Positions 33,575-42,257 of a stretch of DNA of 64,000 nucleotides are shown one piece after another. Both the position numbers and the translations under genes were made by a program. Origin of the DNA: Girardinichthys multiradiatus (Eukaryota; Chordata; Actinopteri; Cyprinodontiformes; Goodeidae). A model generated the notes under the pieces. It was not told the origin of the DNA. It did no database searches and saw only the letters and a program-made list of their open reading frames with translations. Each line of letters opens with the position of its first letter. Position 1 is the first letter of the stretch. The DNA lies in NCBI RefSeq assembly GCF_021462225.1, contig NC_061797.1, forward strand, positions 1,543,001 through 1,607,000, written 5' to 3'.

Positions 33575-34883
33575 TTAATAATAATCCACCAGCACACGCC
33601 TCTTTGAATCAATCTCTAAAATAGAATCATAACAAGCGTAGATGATCAGCGTGGTGGTATATGGCAACGGGTTTCTGAAGCGCATTTCCAATCTTAAATT
33701 CCCACTGGAAACTGGAGATAGAGCATCTGTGTCCTCACCCGGGTTAAGATTAAATGTGAATAGAGAGTATCCTTGATTAAATTCCTGACGTGATATACTC
33801 AGTGGAAGATCTTTTAGATGTCGTCCTGTAGCCGTAAACAAGTTGTAATACTCTCTCACTGAATGACCTTGGTTAAAATTTGGCTGGAAGGCTTTAGCAG
33901 GAATTTGTCTGCCATCCTTACACAAAGCTAAATATTCCATATCAAAATGATTAAAGTCAAACGGATTGAGATTGCGTGTTCCTGTAAAAGCGTCATAATC
34001 CAGTAACGCAATCACCACATACTTGGGAAAGATGCCTAAGAAAAGATTCTCTTGGTTGCATACCCTTGAATTTTCAGGGATGGAATATGTTTTTACATTC
34101 ACACGTGAAAGTGGATACAGAGCATTTGCTTTCATTAAAGCTGAAGCGTGCCCCAGCCGTACAGCTGGAGAGACAGTAACTTTTTTGATAAAAAGAGATG
34201 CTCCTAATATCCTGAGTTTGTAAGTGGAGTCTCTTGCGGCCATGAGACAAAAGGCATCGTTGGCTCTTGTAAGTTTAATTTTAAGGTCAACAGAGTTTAA
34301 AAGAAGTCTCTCGCAGAAAAATATGTCTGCATGCAGGGGGCCTAGGAGATGTACCTCCCTGGAATTTGCCGTAAAGCCTGCTCTGCTGTTAAGACCTTGG
34401 TTAGGGCCGTTAGTTGTAACAATAGAGTTCAGAGCACCTGCAGTGTCTTTATAAAAATGACCGGAGCTAAACTGGGTTTTTAAAGAATCCTCAGAAAAGT
34501 TTAACAATGTCTCAATCATGGCTCTATATGGATGGGTAGCGCTGGATTGTGAAATAATTCGATCTCCGAGAGTGACGTCACACTGACTGAAGATGGTGTT
34601 TAACGGGTAGTTGATGAGCCCTACAGGTGCATCATCTGGCAGGTTTGTTCCATTCTCGTTAGTAATTTTCACTCTGAGATGCAACAGCGTATCGTTGAGA
34701 TCCAGATACTTTTCTCCGTCTCCCGGAATGAAAAACTCGATCGGCCCTCCATCAGTGATTGCTGATAAAGGCTGGATCTCGGTGTAAATTTTTATCTTTG
34801 ATCGATAGCTGCGTCATCGGGGCAGAAAATAAGTCCAACTCTGCCAGCGTGCACTCTGATGATTTGTTATGTAAAAGAGCCAT
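33575..34883 (-). pseudogene. Major capsid protein (double jelly-roll), one frame break
   Basis: The start is ATG 34883-34881, sharing one base with the stop of the upstream pX-like gene (TAATG). The first frame (MALLHNKSSECTLAELDLF) ends soon after a T5/A5 run at 34789-34793; the remaining 1.2 kb is open in another frame to 33575, with the first internal ATG at 34684. Recognisable segments: FIPGDGEKYLDLNDTLLHLR, DAPVGLINYPLNTIFSQCDV, HPYRAMIETLLNFS. These match the N-terminal part of Polinton MCPs, relatives of double-jelly-roll capsid proteins. The body is complete apart from this break, about 435 codons. Confidence 0.88.
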
Positions 34884-35326
34884 TATTTAAATATATCAAA
34901 ACTTGCGGATGACTTCCTTCCTCTTCGTTTGTCAGCTGCGACTGATCTCCTTTTTCGCGTTTGTCGTTGTTTTTTAACCGTCCTTCAACGATCACCAGGG
35001 GGTCTTGTTCTGGGTCTTTTGGATAAAACCATAATTCCTGAACCTTCTTGACCGTCGATGTGTGTAGAACCACTCATTTTACTCACGGCTCTACCGATGA
35101 CATCCGAAGCGATATTTGATGCAGCCGTTTTAAGATGGGGTTTTGCAATTGCAAATCCTTTTTTAACCAGAGGGGATACGAAGCGGAATAATTTTGAAAA
35201 TAATGATCCAATTCCGCGTCCGTACATGACCGGGGCCCCATAAAACCCTGGCAGATTACCGCCTGATTGACTTACATAGTAATTTACAAAGCGATTTGGA
35301 TCACGTCTCAGACTTAGATGTGCCAT
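34883..35326 (-). pseudogene. pX/pVI-like minor virion protein, in-frame stop
   Basis: ATG 35326 is the likely start (MAHLSLRRDPNRFVNYYVSQ); upstream in-frame codons to 35386 lie too close to the TATA-like site. A GGNLPGFYGAPVMYGRGIG segment and an amphipathic stretch (SLFSKLFRFVSPLVKKG) resemble the Polinton PX protein and the adenovirus pVI/pX group, which line the capsid interior. TGA at 34985-34987 interrupts the frame; beyond it the same frame reads a very basic tail (VKKQRQTRKRRSVAADKRRG) to TAA 34885-34883. The tail is therefore cut off as read. Confidence 0.75.
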
Positions 35327-35399
35327 GTTCTCTCTTGCCTGCTTGATGCAGTGTTGAATGACCAGCGTAATATGAATGATAACCAATCAATCTTAGAGG

Positions 35400-35407
35400 T
35401 TATATAC
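35400..35407 (-). promoter_or_regulatory. TATA-like box upstream of pX-MCP-protease block
   Basis: The minus strand reads tatgtatataacc, with GTATATAA at 35407-35400, about 75 nt upstream of ATG 35326 and 32 nt below the mCP stop. Spacing fits a promoter driving pX-like, MCP and protease together. Confidence 0.5.
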
Positions 35408-35438
35408 ATATCTCTGGAATAGTTTATACAAATAAAAT

Positions 35439-36212
35439 TTATCTCAGGCTACGTTGTGATATCACCGGTCTGAAGTGTAGTCTTATGACGGTCTTTCCAT
35501 AGACAAAATTTACAGGAACGTTTTGGTCCGATTTAATTTCTATATTGATATTTTCAATATGTCTTCTGGAGACTGGAAGGTAGTGGGCGGGGTTAAACGT
35601 CTGAGTAATCATATCACTGAATGTGCCTTGTACTTTGACGGTCCGCAGTAAAGGTGCAAAAGTGTCGCCTACTATTTGTGGGCTGACCACGTCGCTGTAA
35701 CAGTATAGGTGATAGAAACCAGCCTTTATATCCGCCGGAAAAGGAGCCAGTTTTGGTTCAGAAACATGAATCCATTCCCCTGGTTTCACGCCCATCATAT
35801 AAGCTAGAGTGCTGAAGAAGCGTATTTCATACGGACTATTTGCTTGAAATGCAAATCTCTTTTGAACTTTGCTGAATTTAATGCGTAAACCCGATTTCAA
35901 TTTTTTGAAAAACATTTCCATCTCTGTCTCGAGTTGAACAATGCTGTTATAGTAGCCACTTCTGATCCTTTGCGTATTGATCTCCACATCACCAACCTTC
36001 CTCCATTCAAAGTAGGCATCATAATCCGGTAAATTATGCCATGTATGAGGGTATGAAATCTCGGCTAATGCAACCATCCATTGGCCTTCTAAATCAATAT
36101 GTTGAGCTAAATTTACACGGAAACTTGAACTGGTATTATTTTTAAACACTTCCATGCTAGCATTAGATGGAAGAGTAACGTAAAAGCCATCATCCTCTAC
36201 CTGACGGTTCAT
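35439..36212 (-). CDS. Minor capsid (penton-like) protein
   Basis: 257 codons from ATG 36212, intact. The N-terminus DDGFYVTLPSNASMEVFKNN followed by SSSFRVNLAQHIDLEGQW and ALAEISYPHTWHNLPDYDA is the conserved opening of the Polinton mCP, a single-jelly-roll penton homologue that occupies the capsid vertices. Length is as expected. A TATA box lies 35-43 nt upstream, within the end of the integrase/chromodomain frame. Confidence 0.9.
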   Translation of the reverse strand: MNRQVEDDGFYVTLPSNASMEVFKNNTSSSFRVNLAQHIDLEGQWMVALAEISYPHTWHNLPDYDAYFEWRKVGDVEINTQRIRSGYYNSIVQLETEMEMFFKKLKSGLRIKFSKVQKRFAFQANSPYEIRFFSTLAYMMGVKPGEWIHVSEPKLAPFPADIKAGFYHLYCYSDVVSPQIVGDTFAPLLRTVKVQGTFSDMITQTFNPAHYLPVSRRHIENINIEIKSDQNVPVNFVYGKTVIRLHFRPVISQRSLR

Positions 36213-36246
36213 GATGCTGTGTCAACTGTGAGGTTTAGTGCAAACC

Positions 36247-36255
36247 TTTTTTATA
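36247..36255 (-). promoter_or_regulatory. TATA box for minor capsid gene
   Basis: The minus strand reads cgTATAAAAAAgg, 35-43 nt upstream of ATG 36212. It overlaps the last codons of the chromodomain frame (stop at 36251). Confidence 0.65.
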
Positions 36256-37340
36256 CGTTTCGAAGTTCATCAAACTTGATCCAACTGTTGAATTTCTCAG
36301 GCCAGTTTTTCCAGCTTACAAAAACCTGTTTGACTCCCTTGACCGTACGTTGTTTTAATATTTTTTCCACTTGATACATCTTGTCGTTAAATATTTTTAC
36401 TTTTTGAAGTTCCTCAGCGTAAAAAGGAACCCTCGATAGGTTCTCCAACCAAATCTTTGAGTTTGTATACAGGAGGAGAACGGGGTATCCGGTCATACAC
36501 TGTAAACACTTCATCCGTAAAACTCTGTTCGTATTTTTTGTCAAACACTCCACGGACCTTGGATATTCTGACAAGATCCCCTTGTTTAAACGTTGTCACT
36601 GAGTCCTTGCAATATCTGTTGGACTTGACATCATACAGATTCTGAAACACTTGAAAGGCATTTTCTGGGGTCTCTTCCATAGGGCTCATTTTAATGCTGG
36701 AGTGGTAGGAATGGTTGTAGCTTCTAGCTAGGTTTTGCAGTACATCGACGTACCGCTGGGTATTGTTAGCTGTAAAATATCTCCACATCCTTGTTTTTAA
36801 TGTGCGGTTAAATCTCTCGACCACTGAAGCTTTTGCTTCACTCGCTGTGGCAAAATGTTCAATACCGTGTTTCTCCATTAAAACTTTAAATTTCTTGTTA
36901 AAAAATTCTTTACCGGCATCAGTCTGAAGTTTTTTGGGGATCTGACTTTCTGTAAAAACTGATTCAAATGCCTTTACCACCTCAGCGGCTGTTTTCCTCT
37001 TCAAAACTCGTACATACGCCCTTTTTGAAAAGATGTCAATGACTGTTAATAAATAATTATAACCATCATTTTCCATGGCCAGAGCTTGCATGTCACAGAG
37101 ATCAGCCTGGAACTGCCTCAATGGTCTGGTGACAAAAACTCTGTTTCTCGGGAACTTTATTCTTGCAGGTTTATGTAGAGTATAGGTATCTTCTCCTGAT
37201 AAAAAATCTTTAACTTTTTCAACCGCAACCTTCTTTCCCATTTCATCTTGCATAACCCTCCTCAGCCTATCTACACCCCCAAAACTTCCCGGATTTGAAG
37301 GGCTATAATATATTTTCTTCATCAGCCGTCTTCCTGCCAT
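36251..37340 (-). pseudogene. Retroviral-type integrase with chromodomain, frame break between them
   Basis: The main frame 37340-36414 (308 codons) has the DDE core: D in FQADLCDMQ, D in KLQTDAGKEFF, E in ASVVERFNRTLK, about 35 residues after the second D. An SH3-like C-terminal region follows (FKQGDLVRISKVRGVF). The frame ends early at 36414. A chromodomain (YQVEKILKQRTVKG, then VSWKNWPEKFNSWIKFDEL) continues in another frame to 36251; the frames switch at an A/T5 run near 36,421. The DDE core would insert the element and make the 6-bp duplication; the chromodomain may target chromatin (family inference). As read the chromodomain is not fused. Confidence 0.92.
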
Positions 37341-37676
37341 CTCTGCCTTATGCTCACTCTGCCGATTACTTGTTAAATAATGAGAAAAAACACACAGGAG
37401 GGTAGATTTATCCTTATTTTTGTTTTATTTTATTTTTTTTATTTAATATAAACAAAAAACAACCAGAAAACAAAATCAGATAAAATGCAGATGAATTCAA
37501 ACACTACTAGCTTTTTAAACAACACTTTTGGGAAAGGTTACTATGTTCCTACTTTAATTGTATTTAATAGTAAAAAGAAAAAAGAAGAAAAATCATATAA
37601 TGCAGATTAACTAAAGTACTGGAATACTAAAAAAAAAAAAAAAATGATACAACAACAAGTCATCAAACATGTGAGA
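37341..37676. other. AT-rich intergenic stretch in Maverick
   Basis: No gene. It is rich in A/T runs (aaaaaaaaaaaaaaatg near 37630) and contains TTTATT strings that could end the transcripts of the two unknown minus-strand genes. An imperfect TTATTTAA at 37371-37378 may promote the integrase. Confidence 0.5.
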
Positions 37677-38516
37677 TCAGTTTGTCAGTCCATAGCACTC
37701 TGAAACAGAGTTAAGTTGTTTGAGATGTTTCTCATCGACCATGCGATCATAAACGTGCGCTATTGCACTGTGGATGCCTTGTACCGATTTCAGTTCATAT
37801 AAAACCGTCTTGGCAATCGTCTTCACTCTGAAGTCATCCGCTTGTATGCTTCGAAGTACCAGAAGATTCTGAATAGCAGGAATGAGTTTGGGGGTTACGA
37901 GTCGTCGTACGATGCGTTGAAAGTTGACTTGGTAATAATCCTCCCCCAGTACCTCCAGGCAATGGTGTTGACGCTGGCTTGGGTGGTTCGTTATACATCC
38001 ATAGCAGGTTTCTCTGAGATAGTTCAAAGAGGTTATGTTGAATAAATGAAGTATCGCTGTTTTCACCGTATTGATGAGGGTGGTTGAGAACCAACCGTCA
38101 ATTTCGTCCTCCTGGTTACTCTCATCCTCTGCTGAAGGCTGAGGGTCCTCCATCGGTTCCAGGGTTTGTGTAGGGGCTTCGGTAGAGGGTGAGTAGCCGG
38201 TGGCTACCTCCTCCTCCACGACCACCTTCATGTCTTCAGGCAGGACATTCGCGTCTACAGACTCAGCCATGAATAGCGGTGATGGTGAGCAGAGGTCTGG
38301 AGAAAGCGGTAGATATTTCATGTTGTATCCTGTAGGTGATGCAGGACTGTAGTGGTTCTCTGAGAATGAGGATGTTGAGGTGGATGGTGAGAAGAGGTCA
38401 GGGGAAGGCGGATGATATGGTCCAATGTTGAAGCTTTCATCGTGCTCAGGAGAGAAGTGGATCTCTGCTCGGTGGTTGTAGAGATCCCTGTATGGTGTTG
38501 GTCCACTCATTCTCAT
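37677..38516 (-). CDS. Maverick protein of unknown function with C/H-rich C-terminal motif
   Basis: The open frame begins at 38573, but ATG 38573 sits against a TATATATA box, so the codons before 38516 are probably untranscribed. I prefer ATG 38516 (or 38510), giving about 278 codons. The N-terminal half is low-complexity, Ser/Pro-rich and acidic (PSPDLFSPSTSTSSFSEN) with repeated S-P-D-L-F/C-S-P motifs. The C-terminal half is folded: LRETCYGCITNHPSQRQHHC gives a C-x2-C-x4-H-x5-H-C metal-binding-like pattern, followed by a helical region (QRIVRRLVTPKLIPAIQNLL). An early regulatory role is a guess from its place beside the TIR-proximal promoter. Confidence 0.75.
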   Translation of the reverse strand: MRMSGPTPYRDLYNHRAEIHFSPEHDESFNIGPYHPPSPDLFSPSTSTSSFSENHYSPASPTGYNMKYLPLSPDLCSPSPLFMAESVDANVLPEDMKVVVEEEVATGYSPSTEAPTQTLEPMEDPQPSAEDESNQEDEIDGWFSTTLINTVKTAILHLFNITSLNYLRETCYGCITNHPSQRQHHCLEVLGEDYYQVNFQRIVRRLVTPKLIPAIQNLLVLRSIQADDFRVKTIAKTVLYELKSVQGIHSAIAHVYDRMVDEKHLKQLNSVSECYGLTN

Positions 38517-38561
38517 GATACGATTCTCAGTGTCTGTGAGCTTGCAGTTATCCCCCCCCCG

Positions 38562-38570
38562 TATATATAT
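38562..38570 (-). promoter_or_regulatory. TATA box that decides the start of the 278-aa gene
   Basis: ATATATATA at 38570-38562 on the minus strand is followed by a G-run. It directly follows the first ATG of the open frame. A start site about 30 nt downstream would fall near 38,535, ahead of ATG 38516. Confidence 0.6.
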
Positions 38571-38589
38571 CATAGGAAGGGGCGTGTCC

Positions 38590-39543
38590 TCAGAAGAGGG
38601 TTCGTTCTAAACGTAAAACAGGAAACGTCAGCGTTTTTTTCACTGACATGACATCGATCCAACTTCGTGACTTTTGGAAAAGGTCGGAAAGACGATGTCC
38701 AATTTCACTCATCTTCTCTGCCCAAGCTTCAAACGGCAGAGCCAGCATTGTCTTGAATACGCCGCAGTCTTGATTGAAAGCCTCCAACACAAACAGATCT
38801 GAGGGACTCGTCCGGTTGTTCCTGCGTCTGCTTGCCCGAAAAGACCAGCGGCCATTTGCTGTGGTTTTTGACCCCCACACTGCGCTAAAGAGAGGTTCTC
38901 TCTCAGCTATTTCAACATCGGATGGTATATGAAACATTCTCGCCCGTTTTACAGGTCGAGGAGACAGTTCATTTTCTTCTTCTTCTTCTTCCTCCCTCTC
39001 CTGCCTTGAGACTGTTTCAGGGCTATCATTAAGGTGCGGGATTGCAAGCTTTAACACAGCGCAGTCGCTGTGGGTGAGTGTACACAGAGCCAGTGATCCA
39101 TTAAATACCTCATCTTGATCCAATTGATACAGGCAAAGCTCTCCTATTTCATACATGAAAATATAACCCCAGCTGCCAACCAGGCCATATGGCTCCAAAG
39201 ACCATTCTTCCTGCAGAGTCTTGAACGGGGGTCTTTGTACCCTGCAGATGTAGTATGTTGATTTCTTAGGAGCATTCAATTCACGGGATGAATACTGGTA
39301 GACGGTCACTGGCGTTTCGCACAGAACTGACATACCTCTTGGCCGAACCGAGGTCTGATTTTCAACCATGGTTGTTGAAGTTGATTTTGGATCCTCATCA
39401 TCGGTAGAGTATGTCACGACGGGAATTCCGATAGGTATCTCCGTTGAGGAAGTATATGATGCAGTTGCTTGTTCATCATCATCATCTTGGCACGCGTTGC
39501 GTTTCTCCTCCGCTTGACGATAAACTCTCTTAACTCTAGCCAT
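38590..39543 (-). CDS. Maverick protein of unknown function, about 317 aa
   Basis: The frame opens at ATG 39582, but a TATA-like TTTAAATA at 39614-39607 makes ATG 39543 (MARVKRVYRQAEEKRNACQD) the likelier start. The N-terminus is acidic and Ser/Thr-rich, followed by a folded region (YYICRVQRPPFKTLQEEWSL, then GLVGSWGYIFMYEIGELCLY), a Glu run (REEEEEEENE) with PRPVKRARMF nearby that resembles a nuclear localisation signal, and a C-terminal domain (LFVLEAFNQDCGVFKTMLAL). No family recognised. It is the gene nearest the right terminus and is intact. Confidence 0.75.
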   Translation of the reverse strand: MARVKRVYRQAEEKRNACQDDDDEQATASYTSSTEIPIGIPVVTYSTDDEDPKSTSTTMVENQTSVRPRGMSVLCETPVTVYQYSSRELNAPKKSTYYICRVQRPPFKTLQEEWSLEPYGLVGSWGYIFMYEIGELCLYQLDQDEVFNGSLALCTLTHSDCAVLKLAIPHLNDSPETVSRQEREEEEEEENELSPRPVKRARMFHIPSDVEIAEREPLFSAVWGSKTTANGRWSFRASRRRNNRTSPSDLFVLEAFNQDCGVFKTMLALPFEAWAEKMSEIGHRLSDLFQKSRSWIDVMSVKKTLTFPVLRLERTLF

Positions 39544-39606
39544 TGTTGAACGGGTGTTCTTTTTTTCCAACGAATGCTGCATGTAAAGTGCAGAGTTTTA
39601 TCTCTG

Positions 39607-39614
39607 TATTTAAA
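39607..39614 (-). promoter_or_regulatory. TATA-like box nearest the right TIR
   Basis: TTTAAATA on the minus strand, 64 nt upstream of ATG 39543 and about 25 nt from ATG 39582. Confidence 0.5.
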
Positions 39615-39757
39615 GTAAACACTAAGGCACGCCCTATTGTTTTCATTGGGTTATTCAAGGTTTAACGATGCTTACAAACACACCCCCTCTATTTTTAATT
39701 GGTGCTGATGCCAAACAGTTTCCGATAATACCATATTTGTCTTGTTCTATTTATAAC

Positions 39758-39978
39758 AAACACACCCCTGTGTTTTAATTGACTCATTTAAGGTATTGCC
39801 CCTAATGACGACAACCAATCAGCATCCACTGTTACGCCCCCTTGGACACACCACCTGCTTGACCACGTGACCTCCTGCCCACATGGCGCCCATATGGCCC
39901 CCACCGGAAATCCCGCCCTCACCGGAAGTCCCACCCACCTGTCAAAAAGTTTGATGAAAGGGTGTACTTAAATTCTCT
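39758..39978 (-). repeat. Maverick right terminal inverted repeat
   Basis: 221 bp, the complement of the left repeat, ending ...acttaaattctct at 39978. It holds the same cacgtgac and ccggaagt landmarks. Confidence 0.95.
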
Positions 39979-39984
39979 GATGCC
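39979..39984 (+). repeat. Target site duplication of Maverick, right copy (GATGCC)
   Basis: Exact match to 24199-24204; ERV-B leader resumes at 39985. Confidence 0.95.
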
Positions 39985-40589
39985 AAACCCGGTTTGACAC
40001 CTAGGAATCAACCCTCCGTTTACTCCCTGGAATTCCTTTTACTTAATTCTATTATTACAGTTTCACCATTTAAGTATCTCAACTGTCTTCCCTCACCTGC
40101 CAATACAGGGTCTCGGGGTCCTATCCCTGGCCACTTTGAGGCGTCCTCAGTCCCTCGGGGAGGCTCTTACTAACCCCATCCTAAATACCCCAGTCCTCAT
40201 CAGGACTGAGGTTGGATTGCCAAATTCGAAACTTATTTACTTCAACACCGTCACCATTTAAGTATCTTCGGTGAAAAGTATGTTACAGCCTCAACATTCA
40301 AGTATCTCGGCTAAAATTTATCTTGTGTCAATCAACAAATATTTTTACGCAATATATAATTTCTTTACCGTAATCCATTATTTCAACCAACAAATATTTT
40401 ACCCAAAACTGATCAAGACTGTAAATTTAAGAGAAAACAGATATCTATTCCACAACACTACCTACACTATTAGCAGGCAAAAGGAGAATAAATATAGATC
40501 TCCTTACCTTTTGTTTTTGGGTCGACCCTGTGGTGTTGTAGAACGACATCCGCCTCGTAGTCAATTAATTATCATTTAGTTGGTGCCAA
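39985..40589 (-). other. ERV-B leader, 5' portion
   Basis: Non-coding sequence between the primer binding site and the Maverick insertion. The repeated phrase caccatttaagtatct occurs at 40063 and 40251, with related copies nearby. No start codon context or coding frame supported. Confidence 0.6.
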
Positions 40590-40607
40590 ATCCGGGTCAC
40601 GGCACCA
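40590..40607 (-). promoter_or_regulatory. ERV-B primer binding site, tRNA-His type
   Basis: On the minus strand tggtgccgtgacccggat lies 2 nt inside the LTR end. It complements the 3' end of tRNA-His with one mismatch (from knowledge of the tRNA sequence). This fixes the provirus as minus-strand and 40610-41153 as its 5' LTR. Confidence 0.85.
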
Positions 40608-40609
40608 AT

Positions 40610-41153
40610 TGTTGAGGTAGGAAAACTTTACTGGCCGTACATTACTCCTCACCTCTCCCCGACTTTTTTAATTTGACACCCCAAAGGACAATCCTCAGTC
40701 AGAGATCAGTTGTAGTTTCCACAAGTTTATTAAAACCAATCTGAATTCAGAAAGGGAGACATCACACTTACACTGGTACCTGGAAACGTCTGTGTGTTGT
40801 CTCACTGGGGGTGCGCCACATTACATTTTATACCCCACGCTGCTATGCAGTACACATACATCATTTAATTAAAGAATTGTTTCCCACACATCTTCAGGAA
40901 TCTTCGGTGAGAGGAGTACCATGCCTCCCTAATACACTGCCGGCTTCTCACGATACAGACAGAAAACACCTGCAAGCTTTAACCTTGAATAATAAACAAT
41001 CATTGTGTGACCACATTAGAAGCTACTGTTTAAGGATTTTTCTAACTCTCAAAAGCATAACTAAAAACTCCTAATAATAATCAATCTATAAGCAGCAAAT
41101 CCCAAATATATCTTAGCTTTAGCTACTAATGATAAGGCATTTATATTTCCACA
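40610..41153 (-). repeat. ERV-B 5' LTR
   Basis: Plus-strand ends are TGTTGAGGTAGG and TATTTCCACA, matching 15508-16100. It is shorter by about 50 bp, mainly from a deletion near 40858. The AGTA duplication follows at 41154. Confidence 0.9.
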
Positions 41154-41240
41154 AGTATTAACAATGACCATTTTCTCATATCTTTCCAAATCAGATATAT
41201 TTTGTCATACTTTATAATATATAGCTTGTTCAAATAGATG

Positions 41241-41244
<4 letters not shown>

Positions 41245-41278
<34 letters not shown>
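41245..41278 (+). repeat. AT microsatellite
   Basis: A run of about 15 AT units. Confidence 0.85.
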
Positions 41279-41281
<3 letters not shown>

Positions 41282-41314
41282 CCAGTTAAAGGTTTGAGTA
41301 CACTTATGTGCATA

Positions 41315-42257
41315 CAGTGGCTTGCACAAGTATTGATACCCCTTGAACGTTTCCACATATTGTCACATTAAAACCACACACATAAATGTATTTTATTGGA
41401 ATGTTATGTGAAAGACCACATAAAATGGTATACAGTTGTTAAGTGCCGAGAAAATTATAAATAATTTCTTTTTTTTTTTTTCACAAAAAAACTGAAAAGG
41501 GCATTGTGCAAATGTATTCAGCTTCAATACTCTGTAGAACCATCTTTTGCTGCAATTACAGCTGCAAGTTCTTTAGGGTATGTCCCTACCAGCTTTCAGC
41601 ATCTAGTGACTGAAATTGTTGCCCATTCTTCATTGAAAACAACTCAAGCTGAGTCAGATTAGCTGGAGAGCGTTTGTGAACAGCAGTTTTCAGATCTTGC
41701 CACAGATTCTGGATTTGGTTTAGGTCTGTACTTTGACTGGGTGATTCTAACACATGAATATGTTTTGTTTTAAACCACTCCATTGTAGCTCTGGCTTTAT
41801 GTTTATGTCATTGTCCTGCTGGAAGGTGAACCTCCGCCCCAGTCTCAAGTCTTTTGCAGACTCCAACAGATTGTCTTCCAAGATTGTCCTGTACTTGGCT
41901 CCATCCATCTTATTATCAACTCTGACCACCTTCCCTGTCCCAGCTGAAGAGAAGCAGCCCCAGAGCATGATGCTGCCACCACCATACTTGACAGTGGGGA
42001 TGATGTGTTCAGAGTGATGTGCAGTGTTTGCATCTCTGATCAGTACTCTCCTTGTTTGGTCTGTAAGTTTAGGTGGACAGCCTTGTCTTGGTAGGTTTAT
42101 AGTTGTGCCATACTCTTTCCATTTCCGGATGATGCTCCGTGAGATGTTCAAAGGTTGGGAAATCTTTTTATAGCCTAAGCCTACTTTAAATGTCTCCACA
42201 ACTTTATCCCTGACCTGTCTGGTGTGCTCCTTGGACTTCATGATGTTGTTTTACGAA
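41315..42257 (-). mobile_element. Tc1-like transposon, internally deleted
   Basis: The left end TA|CAGTGGCTTGCACAAGTATT is a Tc1-type terminus. The transposase reads from ATG 42241 on the minus strand: MKSKEHTRQVRDKVVETFKV (helix-turn-helix), then a GCPPKLTDQTRRVLI linker, then a jump to VKYGGGSIMLWGCFS. About 100 residues, including the first catalytic Asp, are missing. The second Asp survives (TFQQDND). The last catalytic position reads DLNQIQNLW, with Gln where Tc1 enzymes carry Glu. A frame change lies near 41,760. The right terminus is not recognisable. Confidence 0.85.

Larger units (their letters stand above)
24205..39978 (+). mobile_element. Complete Maverick/Polinton, 15,774 bp
   Basis: Both ends start AGAGAATTTAAGT, with inverted repeats of about 220-230 bp and a perfect 6-bp target duplication. 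The gene set is the full Polinton core: protein-primed polB, packaging ATPase, adenain-like protease, double-jelly-roll MCP, penton-like mCP, retroviral-type integrase with chromodomain, plus pX-like and unknown proteins. Genes form two convergent blocks meeting near 32,890. It lies inside the leader of ERV-B. Single lesions in polB, integrase, MCP, the pX-like gene and the small basic gene suggest it is recently dead, or that the read contains indel errors. Confidence 0.96.
15508..41153 (-). mobile_element. ERV-B provirus, minus strand, carrying a Maverick in its leader
   Basis: Paired LTRs at 15508-16100 (3') and 40610-41153 (5') are flanked by AGTA at 15504-15507 and 41154-41157. Without the 15.8-kb Maverick the provirus would be about 9.9 kb. 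In transcription order: 5' LTR, tRNA-His-type primer site, leader (split by the Maverick), a non-coding stretch containing part of another ERV, integrase, env, 3' LTR. Gag, protease, RT and RNase H are absent. The 4-bp duplication and C-x6-CC-type Env fit a gamma/epsilon-like retrovirus. Confidence 0.88.

Noticed and set aside
34867..35073. Separate small gene downstream of the pX-like protein
   Set aside because: The neighbouring frame that continues the pX-like protein past TGA 34985 encodes a coherent basic tail and ends exactly at the MCP start, so this frame is a shadow.
40811..41074. 87-codon frame repeated at 15677-16024
   Set aside because: Both copies are inside the ERV-B LTRs; the repetition is explained by the LTR pair.
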